Below are positions 1 to 13,100 of a stretch of DNA of 64,000 nucleotides, piece after piece. Location: assembly GCA_964023205.1 (NCBI GenBank), contig OZ026843.1, forward strand, positions 2,031,029 to 2,095,028, given 5' to 3'. Under the pieces are notes generated by a model. That model was given only the letters and a program-made list of their open reading frames with translations. It was not told the origin of the DNA and searched no databases. The DNA comes from Lutraria lutraria. Taxonomy: Eukaryota > Mollusca > Bivalvia > Venerida > Mactridae. Positions within the stretch are counted from its first letter, which is position 1, and each line of letters starts with the position of its first letter. Position numbers and translations under genes: made by a program.

Positions 1-186
1 ATCTCAGTCAGGATTTAATGTGCAAATAGAACTAGTCAATCATATAGTTCATTAGATCTTAGACCTGCAAGTTTCACATGATAAAATTCACAAGCTCCCA
101 GGGTAATCAAGCAGGTGACGTATACCCTAAGTATAAATTGGTCACAGGTAAATTAACATCCTCAGAACAAACTTTGGTTTTCATTA

Positions 187-1020
187 TAGGAAATGAATGA
201 AGGTTGGAGGTAGTTGTTCATTGTAATATTTCGGTGGGAAGTGACAGTTATATGCTTAATGGTTTTGTAAATATATTTCATCCTAAAAGGTATGCATTAA
301 GGAAACAGTATGGTGTCATCAATACATAAATCTATTTCCATGGAAAAGGAAACTAATGGGATGTGAACATTTTTGTATTTCGTCAAATACTAAACAAGTC
401 GATGTCACTTCAGTTTTGACCTTTTACCTCTGAAATGTGACCTTGACATTACGGTCCTGGGCCTAGCCCACGACACATCATCTCACAACTATAAAATTAT
501 TTTCGGAATTCTGCCATGTAAATTTGAAATTCATGAAGTTACAGTGACAACAGAAAATAACCCTAGTACCTTTTACCTCAAGTGTGTCCTTTGAGTAACA
601 GACCTATTTTATTATCTCCCGACTATGAACATTTCTGCCAAATAAATTTGAAATCCGTGAAGAAACGGTAAGGTTTGGAGCAGAAACAAGTCTGGACAGA
701 CATAGACAGTCAGTACTAATCTCGACACAAGAGTTGTGGTTCGTTATCCCTCACATACATCTCTGTCAACGTCTAAAAACACTGGGTCCATGTCAATCTA
801 ATGCACAAATGTCATAATTATTGTATCACAATTACATTGACTTTTGTGATTTGTTTCCATTTAAGTGATTTGACATACTATCCTAATTATCGATGTGAAC
901 TAACACTTTCCGTCCACATAGAGATGTATGCGAGGTATAATGAAGGACAACTCTGGGTAGAGGCGTTGGTACTACAGAAGGACAGTGCAACTACTACATG
1001 ACCCTCCTTCAAGGGCATAA
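187..1020 (+). repeat. dispersed repeat copy
   Basis: The stretch beginning with ATGAATGAAGGTTGGAGG recurs in the same orientation at 60726-61190, inside a Capicua intron. Shared landmarks are the Ser-Thr-like run at the head, the block ATCCTAAAAGGT, and the tail with CTGGACAGACA followed by GGGCATAAA. This copy is longer, with extra internal sequence between the landmarks. No open frame suggests a protein. It looks like a dispersed interspersed repeat of unknown class. Confidence 0.6.
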
Positions 1021-1283
1021 AAATTCAACAAGATACATTATTTAGGGGCTCAATAGAGCCAATTTAAAAATCCTGAAAATCATATGCAGCCAATCCTTCT
1101 TTTCCAAACAAGAGACCAGCAACCACATTATTTCCATACTTTGCTCAGTTCTTATTTAAGACAATCCTTCAGAGCCGATTAGCCTAATTAGCCATTTTCA
1201 TCAAAAAACTTATTTTGCTCAGAAAGCATAGCCCTTTTGGACAGCTAAATCCAGAACTCCAGATATGTCGGGAATATTGGGTT

Positions 1284-1682
1284 TAAATTAAAATTAAGTT
1301 TGTTTGCCCTTTACCGACCGACCCGAAAAAATCATGCCGACTCAAAATTTTTTTAACAATATCTCGGAAAACTTTATTTTTATACTTGGAAAAATATACA
1401 TGTATACACTCAGTGCTTTCAATAAACATTTAAAGTAATGAAGGAAAACAATAATGTGTGTTAAGGCACTGATTACATGTTTATGGTCGATTAAAGCACA
1501 ATAAATGGTTGTATAATGGTAGGAGAATACGTTAAATTAATATAGAATGCATCTAGATAGAAGTCTAATTTCATGCTAGTTAAAGGCCAAATGTTGAAAT
1601 AAAATAAAATATTTTTCCTACCTACCGACCCTCTTCTAAAATTCAGGGTCGGTAAAGGGCAAACAAATATATTTTTAATTTA
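1284..1682. mobile_element. MITE-like foldback element
   Basis: Terminal inverted repeats of about 35 bp, imperfect, enclose roughly 330 bp of AT-rich sequence. The left end reads TTTGCCCTTTACCGACC and the right end reads GGTCGGTAAAGGGCAAA. There is no coding capacity. The structure fits a non-autonomous DNA transposon; the superfamily cannot be told from what is visible. Confidence 0.6.
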
Positions 1683-1849
1683 GGCCTTGACATCCCTGAT
1701 TATTGGCCTGTCAAAAGCTAGTTCTTTTTGTTGAACTGTAAGTTCAGCTCTCACAACAAATCCTTTGATAATATCTAATTATCTATCACTTTACACCTGT
1801 CGGATATATACACACACAAAAAGACAAATCCAGAACTTGTTTTTTTACA

Positions 1850-1855
1850 TTTATT
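1850..1855 (-). terminator. polyadenylation signal of RPL23
   Basis: On the minus strand AATAAA lies 10 nt downstream of the RPL23 stop codon, giving a very short 3' UTR, as is usual for ribosomal protein genes. Confidence 0.75.
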
Positions 1856-1865
1856 TTTCTTGTCT

Positions 1866-4800
1866 TTAACAAATGGAGCTGGCATTAGATGCAATACGAG
1901 GCCACAAGTCTGCACATTCTTTAGCTACTGGACCAGTCACAGCAGAGCCTGAAATTTTGACAAAATATATATTAGAAAGAATGAATTAATCAAGAACTAT
2001 CATAAAACACAGATATTAGTATGAACAGTCAAAATAGAGCAGAGCAGTCACCAGCATACTGAAGATGCTGAATGTCTGCCAAATTTCACCATTCTGAATT
2101 AATTTTACCAGTCAGAACCATAGGCACTTGATTCTGTGATTTTTATACGTTTACAGACATTATTTTTCAATTTAACTCATCAAAAAACTCATGGTCAGAA
2201 CTGGCTCAGGTTATATTACTTGTAAGCAGTCTACAGCTAGAATCTGAATTTCATTCATTAAGTGTTGTGGATAAAATGATATCAGTGTTTAATATCACAG
2301 TGTATTGTTTAATGACCACTTCAACAGCTAAAGTAATTTCAAAACCTCCCAAGAGATAGTGGTGAGAAGATGCAGGAAAACTGGGCATTTTTTGCCTGGT
2401 TCTTTATTGTGTAAAGCACAGATACACGCCTCACTAGTTTCCTGTGACTTTGTTAACACAGTACTAACAGTAATTGGGACAGGGACACTGAAAAAACGCT
2501 TGAAGACGGAGACAAAATTTGAGCCCACAACCTTACAATTAGTTGTCCAGCGCATTACAACCAGATCACTGATCCACCCCTTAATAATTACATACATGTT
2601 CGGATCAATTATGCTGAACTATCTGTCATGCAATATCATCAATGTATATAAGAAACATTAAAAGACAAATCATGAGATTTGAGCTAGGAGACCAATCTCG
2701 AGTTTTATAACACTGGACCCAGGAGTACAGACAATTTAACCAAAGACTGATATATAATTCTATAATTGACTTTGATATGGACATGTCATTGCATGCTGTA
2801 TCTAATACAGCTACATGCTATTGTGTGTAATTAATGGGTAGGGGCTATGTTTTGGTACTCAATATTTATTAAATTGAAACTTTCAATGTCAAATGTTCAA
2901 AAATCTATAAACAATCATTGAAGAACAATTGGAACATATTCTAGCCCATTTAACCATGCAGGCATTGAAATACTTTCTGCAATGGATATTTCTTCTTATA
3001 GCACTTTAACATAAAATCTCCTAGGTGAAAACATGAAACATTTTACTTAAGACAATACATGACATTTCTATGTATAACAACACAAACATGCAAAAGTACT
3101 AATGATTTTGATAATGACCTAAATCTATCTATTTCTGCAGATGAGGCCATCATTAAAAATGTGTGTTTGTAGTGCTCCGACCCTAATTTCCAGAGGTAGG
3201 TAGGTACATGTAGGTAGGTAGGTATTTTTAAGGGGGAATATTTTTTTCTGAAATTGCATTGATAAAATAATTGGCAATTTTGAAATACACAATATTTTCA
3301 TGCTCTGCATTAAACATATAATTAGACAGAACAAAATATGATGAACAACCAGTTTGTATTGGATAAAGGACATGTATTCTGGTATGGTTTAAAAACAAGA
3401 CTGCTTTTAACTGAACAGGAGCAAACAGATAACCAAAAAAAAATCAACTTGAAAACCTAAAAAAAAAGAAAAGTAGGGGCCATTTTGATGGGTCAGTCGG
3501 AGCACTACAAACAAAGAATTTTTTATTTTCAGCCAGACAATATTTTTGAAATAAAGTGCATATATATATTTCTTACCTTTCATTTCGCCTTTGTTATTTA
3601 CTATGACCCCCGCATTGTCTTCAAAGTATATAAATGAGCCATCCTTCCGCCGTATAGGTTTTCGCTGTCTAATTACTACAGCCGGCATTACTGGAAAATA
3701 GAAGGATATGAAATTAAGAAACAGCTTTAATTTGTGTTCAGTGTCCTGAAATATCGGCCAAGTTTAATGCATCTTCCCTGCATATCTAGGGAAAGAACAG
3801 GTATTGCTCATGACATATGTAAACAAGACGACCCAAGATGGTCCTAGATCGCTCACCTGAGAACAAAGACACTATAATTAATGACCAGGTATTGGTAATG
3901 AAGATTTCGTCTCATATACAAGGGCCCATGACTCCACAAGTACCAGTTAAATTTTGCCTATATGAATTTAATCAAAGACCTTTTAGGTCATACACAACTT
4001 GCAGTGCTCCAGATAATTTTTTTTGATGGGAGTAAATGTACTCTCAGTTTTGAAAACATGAGAGTAAATGTACTCCCAGCTTGAAAAACATGGGAGTAAA
4101 TGTACTCCTATGTTTCAAAACTTGAAAGTAAACAGTCCCTTTTTTACACGAAATGTGCTTACGAGTTTTATTAACAACAACGTCAATAAAATGAAACAGG
4201 ATAGACTTAACTATCTCCACTGAAAATGGCTCTTTCGCATCCTTATTTTTGTTTAATTATCAAAATGAATCTATTTTCCTCGCTTCAGAAGACATTTTTC
4301 GAGCGGTGACAGACGCTTGATCAATTTCACCAACAGCTTGACTGCAAAATTTACCGAAACCGTAACGTACCGAATCATCTAAATAACGAAACGAAAAATG
4401 CAACAATATTTGAGGAAACCAAAACTAGATAGCAAGATCTTCAAGATTCGGGCCAATTGATATTAATTTGATTTGGAAATTTAACAGAAACTTTCGATAA
4501 AACGTTTTTATTCTTGTATTAAATTACGTACATAACTCAGTTTCGGTAATTTACTGATCACCCGAGCCGTTTCGGTTATTAGTACGACGAAACATGTCAC
4601 GGGAGTTATACCCTACCATCCGGCGCATTTAGACGCTTTATTTGAATGATTCAAACGTTTGTAGGATGTATTATTAGATTATTCCCGTCGTCGTCGGAAT
4701 TCTGTATTATGCTTCCACTTTGTCGATAAATTAAACATGTACGCGCATATTTCTCAACTTTGAGCGTATCCAACTACCAAATTGCGACAAAATATGCGTA

Positions 4801-7244
4801 AATGTACGTATGACAGTCCTTAAGCCGGCCGTAAATGACAAATTTCTGTGCGGGAATTACGCACGTACGCGCACTATCTGGTGCACTGCACAAGTCATAA
4901 AAAAGTCATACACTGTTCTATATGAAATAAGTCATCAGTTGCATACCCTTTTTTCTAAGTTCTGGCTTTCCCTTTTTAACTGTAGCTACGATCATGTCGC
5001 CTAGACCAGCAGCGGGCATTCTGTTCAAACGTCCCTTGATACCTTGTACAGCAATAACATACAAGTTCTTGGCACCTAAAACAAGAAGATTTTGTGAATA
5101 AACATTTTCTCAAGGTTTATAATCACTTGCCCTTCTAAAGTAAAACAATAGGATGAATTGATTTGAAGAAATAGCCCATCTCAAGATCATCATACATGTT
5201 AAATTACCTATAAATAGACATATATAACATTGTACAAATAATGCTTTCAACATGTAAACAAACCAAAATTGGCACAAAATTGGCACAGTGATGTTTTTGC
5301 ATGCTGCAAAATGACAAAAGGTGCCCTTGTTTAATTTTGCATCAGCGGTGCACGGACTGTCAATGAAATAGCCATATCTAATTTATTTTTTCCGAACTTG
5401 TTAAACTTTAGCAAGTGAAAATTAGTCTGTAGCTGATACCTTGGATGAGATCTATGTGCAGTGCATAATGATACACAAGATATTGATGGATTTTCAACTG
5501 CACCAGTTGGACTTTTCAGACTTCGCGAAAGGCAAAAAAAAAAAGCCCAACATTCGGTCAGACAAGCTTGAAAATTCTGTCAGACCGAAAGAAAATCTGT
5601 CGGACCAAAAAAGTAAACAAGTATAAATTGTATACATCAGGTAAATAAGTTGCCAGACTGCCGGACCGAGGTGATCAAATGAGATTTTTTATACATAGTT
5701 CTAACATCTACAATATTTACCTCCCTTGGCGACCATCTTGCTTGGCAAATTTCTTATGCGCTTAATAGAACTTTATTTATTTTTAAGTACATTTAGAATG
5801 GCAATTTTCAAACAAATATCTTAAAAATTAAAAGAGATATGAAGAATTTTAATTTAAGAAGACTTTGTTCAGGTCCGCGATCGCGGAATATTTCCTTATA
5901 CGGAATAGTGATAAAAAATTCACGAAAAATGTAGTAAAATGCCAACTTCAATTCTTCATAACTTTTTTATTTTTCAAGATATTATAAAAAAATAAAGTGT
6001 TCCATGAATGGTAAACACAGATCTTTTAGACTGTTTAATTTAAAATGAAATATTTTGAAGTTGAAAATTCAGTTGGGGTTGCTAATAGAAGTCAGTAAAT
6101 TGGTTATTAAACAACTTAATTTATAAAAGATAAGTTAATCATGAAGTTGTTAAGGCCATAATCACACATGGTTTAAGAAAATGTAGTTGTCACATATAAA
6201 TATCCTTATTTAGAATTATCAAAACAAAAATATGAATAACTTCTATAAGTGCTTGTTGAATTTGCCAAGCAAGATGGCCACCAAGGGAGGTAAATATTGT
6301 AGATGTGGGAACTATGTATTGGACCAACACACAAACTATTGGACAAGTCTGCTGGTCCGACACCTTTTGTGAAGTCTAAATTAATAAACACAATCAGAAC
6401 TCCTTGGCGCATGTCTAATGAGGCAGGCAGACATTTTGATGTTCACAGGCTACTTTCCATCATGGGGATCAAACGATGAAAACAACCTATTACTTTCAAT
6501 GGGAACGATGCCCATTTCATCACTCACGAAAGTATAAAATCTACTTTTTCAGAACACATATTACTGTTACAACAGAATTTAAACTAAGGTAAATGTAGTT
6601 TACTGTAAAAAATCAGAACTGTATATTTCAATACATTACCTGTGTTATCAGCACAGTTGATCACAGCTCCAACTGGCAGGGCCAGGGATATACGGAATTT
6701 TCCTCCCGCAGTACCTCCACGACCTGCAAACAGAAATTTGCAATACAAACAATAGACAACGAAATCCACAAGAATTATACGATTATCAAACGTCGACTGG
6801 AAACATTACCCCAGCATTTTACTGGTAGTGTTACATGATAACCTGCATGTGAGAGTTCTAGTCACATAACACAGCCACCTTAAAATAACATCTAAATTAC
6901 TACTGCATCAATACATACACCAAAACGAAAGGTGGTAACAAGTAAATAAAATGTCAGCTTCGTCCTACGCAAAATGAGAAGAATCAAAGATATAATGAAT
7001 GCACGATCAACAATTTAGTTATGTCTGTAACAGTTTTAACAAAAACGATCGGCCGATAATTCAGCAACAATTATGTCTTCATTTTAATGTTAATGCGCCT
7101 TTAATCATTAAAATGGGTAACAAATTGGTCAGGATAAGGTCTTGAGATAATATATAAGTGTTGAAAATAAATTAAACATCATGAAGATTAAAGATGTCAA
7201 GAGATATATAACCATAACATAAAATATCTACCTCTTTTAGACAT
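1866..7244 (-). CDS. RPL23: ribosomal protein L23 (uL14), large subunit
   Basis: RPL23 is a core 60S subunit protein. Five coding exons, in transcript order, are 7232-7244, 6640-6723, 4947-5075, 3577-3690 and 1866-1948. Together they give 423 nt and 140 residues, the usual eukaryotic length. The protein opens MSKRGRGG, continues with [13 protein letters not shown] (family hallmark), then [20 protein letters not shown], and [16 protein letters not shown], and ends [14 protein letters not shown]. Every intron has GT-AG boundaries and phases agree across all junctions. The start is the first ATG after a pyrimidine-rich leader. The introns hold a SINE relic, two foldback elements and a short tandem repeat. 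Identity is certain from the sequence; the final SSIC differs slightly from the common GSIA ending. Confidence 0.97.
2340..2585 (-). repeat. degenerate tRNA-derived SINE in RPL23 intron 4
   Basis: Read on the minus strand, the right end resembles a decayed tRNA head: a box A-like stretch followed by GGTTGTGGGCTCAAATTT at the box B position. The match is weak, so this is an old copy or a related family. It lies wholly inside the last RPL23 intron. Confidence 0.4.
3165..3512. mobile_element. MITE-like element in RPL23 intron 4
   Basis: Terminal inverted repeats of about 18 bp, GTTTGTAGTGCTCCGACC on the left and its near complement on the right ending at 3512, enclose about 300 bp. The left end is followed by a GGTAGGTA-rich tract. 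A related GGTAGGTCGGAG tract occurs near 8660-8700, probably a fragment of the same family. Confidence 0.55.
3826..4020 (+). repeat. fragment of dispersed bivalve-type repeat
   Basis: The block AGATGGTCCTAGATCGCTCA matches, with small changes, the head of the repeat at 59448-59885 and resembles the head of the 2-kb element at 55055-57062. Only the left part is present. It sits in RPL23 intron 3. Confidence 0.5.
4026..4134. repeat. 32-bp tandem repeat, three units
   Basis: Three imperfect units share the core GAGTAAATGTACTC, which is itself nearly self-complementary. Units begin near 4028, 4060 and 4092. It lies in RPL23 intron 3; the remainder of that intron to 4940 shows nothing recognisable. 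Confidence 0.7.
5694..6316. mobile_element. foldback element in RPL23 intron 2
   Basis: Inverted arms of about 60 bp (5694-5752 and 6254-6316) with only a few mismatches share the core TTTACCTCCCTTGGCGACC and GCTTGGCAAATT. The roughly 500-bp interior is AT-rich and non-coding. Outside the arms, GGAC-containing sequences at 5508-5660 and 6325-6385 may extend the inverted structure. The form suggests a non-autonomous DNA transposon. Confidence 0.6.
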
Positions 7245-7290
7245 GTTTGTGTTTCAAAAAGGAAGTAGATATCACGCATGCGTAGTTAGA
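7245..7290 (-). promoter_or_regulatory. RPL23 5' leader with TOP-like tract
   Basis: On the minus strand CTTCCTTTTTG (7255-7265) lies about 12 nt before the ATG. It resembles the 5' terminal oligopyrimidine initiator of ribosomal protein mRNAs, which would give a leader of about 20 nt. Just upstream at 7274-7283 is the 10-bp palindrome ACGCATGCGT. The transcription start is inferred, not shown. Sequence 7290-8931 further upstream holds no recognisable gene. Confidence 0.55.
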
Positions 7291-8931
7291 CGACCTAAAA
7301 ATCTTCTAACGAATGCGATTATTATCGTTGTCATCTAGTGATTTTTAGCAAGCACCAGTTTTTCGGTGCACATAAATTTGTTCCCAATAGATTTCGTCGG
7401 GGATTACGTAGCCAAAGAGTAAAACTTTTCCGACACTATAATTTTGATCCTGTATTTGAACTCGGAAGATGGATATCGTCAAGTCTAAATTGTCTTGATA
7501 TTCATCTGTAGAGTACAATACTTATTTCAGGTAATGTACGTATATTAACACATATTACTTGAATTATTTGGACTAATAAACATACTTGTCTGTAAATTAC
7601 CTGCCAGCAGAAAGCTATTTGACTTGGTTAAATTTGGTAATAAGATAAAATAATCGTGGTATAATTATAAGAACCTTCTTTTATGTAAATGCCGCAGACC
7701 GTACATACGAGTACGTACCTGAAATGACGATAGGTGGAAGGTTTAATTTTACCGCGCTATAAGAAGATTCGGATCAGACGTCTGGCCTAGTAGATTAGAT
7801 TTATTTTGGTAAAGATACATATATACATGGATATAAAACATGGTAGCACATACATAAAAAATACACGAATGAAGTAAGGTCCATGACATGTACATCAAAA
7901 CCGAGGATGACACAAAAAAAAACAGACGAACTCTTATTTCCATTGTGATCCTCTGAGTTGATGGTATGACATATCGAGGTATTTTTATAAAAAAAAATAA
8001 TAATTATTCTAAACGACAACAAGCTGCAGATTGCAGTGGCATACATGCTAAGAAAATATTACATGATATGATTAATATAAGGACTGTAAAATAAAATGAA
8101 GTAAAAAACTAACTATACCGAATCAAACAAAAGTACTCATTATAGATAATAAACTGACCATTAAAGCAAGACTGTCTGTCTGTCTGTCGATTTGTTAATA
8201 GGTATTGTGAATGGCAAAATATATTAGTTACTTGACCGGGTTTCATTTCACTTAGACAACATCACCTGCATAAAAAAAGAGTTCAGTCATATATGCCCGA
8301 GCTAGCTCGTATATGTACTGGGTGGTTGGTATAAATTAAAGTGATGAAACTTGTACACGATGAGGTAACTGCATGGTACACCATCACAACGTAATGTTCT
8401 ATATAGTGATTTATTAATATATAAGCTATAAATGTTATGTACAGATGAACTGCAATATTCGCTAAGTTCAGGGCACTATACAGAGGTGGGTGGGTCCAGG
8501 ATTTCAGACTGGGAGGGGGGGGGGTTAATATGCCCGATATATGATCGGGGACTATCAGTACTTCTAGGGCGTACGCTAGTGCTATAATTTATTATAGTGC
8601 CCCAAGTTTAAAGTAGGATAAACATATGATTGGTTCTGGTTACACGCTCATTAAATTAGGGTTGGTAAGTAGGTAGGTCGGGAGGTAGGTCGGAGTACTT
8701 TTCCTCGGGCCTAATAAAAATCTAGGGTCACGGGGAATGTATTCATTAACTACAACAAATGAGGACCACCCAAGAATAAATCAATGAATAATATGAATGA
8801 TAGGGTATGTTTATTTCACATTCTAAATTCACAGCATTTATTCATTCTCCGGTCGCAGTGGTCTCCCTTGACATATTACACACCATGTACTGTCCATGAA
8901 GCTGTATAATGTATGTTCTTGCAGTGGTGTT

Positions 8932-9003
8932 TAATGCCTCTGGGACGGTTGGACCTTTACATAGATATATCTATGTAAAGGTCCAACCGTCCCAGAGGCA
9001 TTA
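8932..9003. repeat. perfect 72-bp palindrome
   Basis: Two 36-bp arms are exact reverse complements with no spacer. The left arm contains GCCTCTGGGACGGTTGGACC and the centre is GATATATC. It lies in the intergenic region between RPL23 and AOC-A and has no coding content. Confidence 0.9.
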
Positions 9004-9694
9004 GTAAAGTCACATACGTTTATCCACATATCAGTTTACAAAATATACAGCAAATTAAACAATACGGATGTCGACTCATTAATAATGTTGCTCATAAGTA
9101 AAGCCTGATAATATATCATGTTTTTTGCCGCTTCCAGCTCTACCCGTTTGGGAGGTGGATGAACAAGTAAACTTCTCTTTGCTAGTAGAACATGACTCAT
9201 GAACAGACTAACGCCGAAATTAGAATAGAATATCTCCAGATCTGGACCAAAGTCCCAACAAATATATACGTTTCGATCGATGGATTGTGCATAGAAAGTA
9301 AGTCATATTTTCTTTTTGGTTTTCTTTATCCCATTTGTTCCTTAAGGCCTATATTCTGCGATCCGTTAGCCAAAGTTCAGTCCTTTGGTATCAGTATTTT
9401 TTCCGGTTAACACGAATCTGTTGTTTGTTTACGACACCGTGTTTTGTTAGGACCAGCAGACGTTTTACGCGACTGTTCGGCGTTTTACACATCTGCTAAC
9501 AGGATGCGCAGTCTTTTGTATAAGAGATAAGTCCAGAAAATGACTGTGTGAATGTAGCTGGCGTCTTACACAGTAGCCGGGTGTTTCCTCCTGTAGTTGG
9601 TCCCTTCCTCCTGGTTACAAAATAAACCATCTGGCCTAAGACATGTTCAATATGTATATGGTTAGGCCTCAAATGTAGATTGTTGTGCAATACT

Positions 9695-9756
9695 ATTTTT
9701 ATCATTATCATCATCAGCAGCAGCAGCAGCAACAACAATAACAGCAACAACATAGC
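9695..9756 (+). repeat. trinucleotide microsatellite
   Basis: A run of ATC/AGC/AAC-type triplets (CATCATCAGCAGCAGCAGC then CAACAACAATAACAG). Short frames across it on both strands are products of the repeat. The surrounding intergenic region 9004-10076 shows no gene. Confidence 0.75.
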
Positions 9757-10076
9757 CTTACTTACCAACTCAGTAAGTGCAATAAATGTACATATTTTTT
9801 GTATATCATTTTTTTACAAACAAGTAAGGATGCATTTTGTTTATTCTTTATTTTACCAAATATGTGTAATACTATGTACATGAACGTGAAAATGATATAA
9901 CTTCAATTTCCACTGCAATTTATAATAAAATATGTTAAATACATTTATATAACGATGATCAACAACGAATTACAATGTTTACACATGTACATAATACCCC
10001 GTAGTTTTAGTGTGCTTACAAACACAATAACATTGTTTCATTCTTTACATAATTTATACTTACTTCATTACATGCC

Positions 10077-10082
10077 TTTATT
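10077..10082 (-). terminator. polyadenylation signal of AOC-A
   Basis: AATAAA on the minus strand 18 nt after the AOC-A stop codon; a compact 3' UTR is implied. Confidence 0.6.
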
Positions 10083-10100
10083 CGTAATTCTGTACCTTAT

Positions 10101-13100
10101 CTATACGTAGTCGTGACGCATTCCGTCAAAATGTTTAACACCAGAAGTTTTAGGAATGCATTTAGCTTCATCAGTGTCACCATATACGACAGTTCTATCT
10201 ACTCTGTCAGGGTCACTAGGAGGTCTTATAACGATTGTATCAACATAATTACTGTTTGGACTTTCAGAGAAGTAATTGTGAGGAGTTAGGAAGAAAGATT
10301 GTGTATTCCAAGTTGTCTGTACTGCTGGGATGTCCTCACTACCAGGAATATGGTGAGAACCGATTGTTACCCAGGCCACCAAGTCTTCATCGTCCATAGC
10401 TTCACCGTTGACAAAACTGTCGAAGTCAAGAACTGGATTTGATGGATCGTAGTGAGCAAAAATTGAGGACGAGCACCTTTCCTCTTCTTTTCTTTTCGTT
10501 ACTATGATTGGATATTTTGCCCATTTAGCGAACCTTGATTTCATTGCCTGAGAAATCTGACTTGGTAATGGCGAAGTGTTTAATATTCTGTATGCTCTCG
10601 TTTTGGCTTCAGACGCACCAGTTATTAGGTGATATTGGAAGTTGTCACCATTATACGGAACGGTTTTTGATTCGTTTGTCATTATTTTTGTATTTATACT
10701 CATACGAGGATTTCTAGAAGTATCTGACGCAGAGTCTAAGTTAACAGTCACTGTGGTATATTTGTTTTTCACACCCGAAATATCCAAATCCACTTTGTAA
10801 TTGAATAAATCAACATGCATGTCACCATAAATGTGCTGAGCGATTTCACGTTGTCGTTCGTTGTTTGAATATTCGTCAGGTAAAAATGTTGTTCTCATGT
10901 ACCCAGTTTTAGATATTCTTGTCTCAATGGCACCGTTGTTATAGAATACGTAATCAACAATAAAGTCACTGTTCCAAACACTAGCAATACTTCGGATGAT
11001 TAAGTGATACTCACTTGTGCCACCATAAAAGTCAAACCCAGAGTACAGATTACTCGCAAAATGTCTCGTTGTAGGTTTTGCTGCGTAATTTTCAAACACA
11101 CAAATGTTGTTCCTATACGTTTTGACATTTTCTGAGTTTGCTAACATAAATGAACTAAGGTAGACGGCTGTATCCGGACAGTCGATGCCTTTAACCAGTT
11201 CCATACTCGCTCCTCCCATAAGGTGGGGCGTATGGTAAATACTGGATATAGTTTGTTGCTTTCCATGATTAGCGTACAAGACTAACGCCTCCTGAAGGCT
11301 TATTTCATAGGCTGTTCGCGATCCGTTGTAACGAACATCAAGTAGTTGCAACCCAGTGGTAGGTCGCATACCGTACCGGAAGTTCCATTTATTGTACCTA
11401 ACATTCTGCCCAATAATTTTAAATCGTTTTCCTTTCGGTTCAAATATTTTCGGACCCGGCAAACGTTTACCTGACTTAGATTCTAATATCTCATTTGAAG
11501 AATATCTTCTAGATTTCCTGCACGAATGGCAGTGAATCATTTCTAAAGATTTGTCATTATACGCTTTCATTAAATCTGAGACAGAATTAAAGCGTACGTT
11601 ATTGTATATAATTTGTCTAATTTTCCATTCACTAACATTTGTTGAACTATGGTCCACCAGGACGTTCAGTCCTAGTGGTTGTAGATAATATTCCTCCACA
11701 TCCGGAAACAGCCAAAACCACGTCTTACGGCTTCCGTTTTTCCGCTCATACGGTGCCCGGTCAACAATTCTGAGACAATCGACGCCTGTAGTGCAATTAT
11801 GATAATGGATTCCAAAACTTTCTACAAGCAAGGGATAAAGTTGTTCTGTTAGATTTTTCACAACTAACGGAATAATATTCCTGAAATCAATAGAGTCTAG
11901 AGGACGGCTTTCATATGGAATGGTCGCAAGGTGATAAGATGGATTTTTAAATAGAACTACTTTAAGTGGACTATTTGCCGGTGATACTATATATTCTTCA
12001 ACCACAGGCGGAATCCAATTTCCTCGAACAATTGTCACTATTGCGTCACGTGATGGCATCACATGATCATTATCTAAGTAGTGAAGAGTATCGTTTTTAT
12101 TTGGTAATAATAAATCGATCATGAATATATAACTGCTATTCACTGAAGCTGAGTTAAAGTTTGTTACACCCATAGTTTTATTATCAAGAATAAAATTCTT
12201 CACAGCATAGTATTCCCGCGGAGTTAAGTCATCAAGAACATCCGGGTTATAAAAATCACGTGATATGACGTAGTCGCTATTGTCGAAATGGCAGTAAGGA
12301 GAATTTTGTAGCTGTATTGCTAAATATACAATCACACCGATCAGAGATAGCAGACAAATGATAAAACACGTGAGTATAATAATTTTCAAAAATCGTTTTT
12401 TCTTCTGTAGTGTGCTGTCATCCTCGTCTATTTCAGGGCTCCGGTTGATCAGTAAGAGTCGGTTTGGACGCTGGAAGTTGAAATGAGAAACACTTATTGT
12501 GTGTAAATATTAGTAAATATTTAATATATTTTTTATTTCTTTGGGTTAACGCAATTTTTCAGTACATGTATATGTTTTAGTTATAAACGGCGGCCGATTA
12601 ACCTAACAAGATTCCCTGGACTGTTTTTCTAACCAGTACCAGTACTAACTTACCCGGCAACTTCTCCACATGCGGAGGAAAATTGACATTGTTGTCGAAT
12701 GTTCATGGAAGGGTATGACCTACCGCGACCGAGGGTCGAACAAATATTCAAGAATGATAACAGAAACACGTTGCCCGAAAATTAATTACTAAAATTATTT
12801 AAACAGAAATCTGAGAGTTTTTATAAGTCATGAAAGAAGTTTAATGTGTACAGAATGTATAAGCATTGTGTGTTTCCACGTGTTTATTATATAAATATCA
12901 CATTTCTGAGAGGGCGATATCAAAATTGTCAGCCCGAGGTCAACATAACTTTTTCGTGTGCTGGCGATTGTAATAACGCCCTCTCAGAAATGTGATCTTT
13001 ATTTCATTATACCGAAGATTTCATAGAAATATGAAAAAAATATGGTGTCACAACATTTTAATAAGCGATGACATTACATGGATTATATCTATCAAGCTTT

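Noticed and set aside
2359..2661. 100-codon plus frame
   Set aside because: Overlaps a SINE relic in RPL23 intron 4, antisense to the gene.
9496..9768. 90-codon minus frame with a leucine run
   Set aside because: The run comes from the trinucleotide microsatellite; no domain or splice support.
12387..12389. Start codon of AOC-A immediately before its membrane segment
   Set aside because: The codon is TTG and the frame continues upstream to a splice acceptor at 12471-12472, joining in phase with two further exons and a true ATG at 14503.
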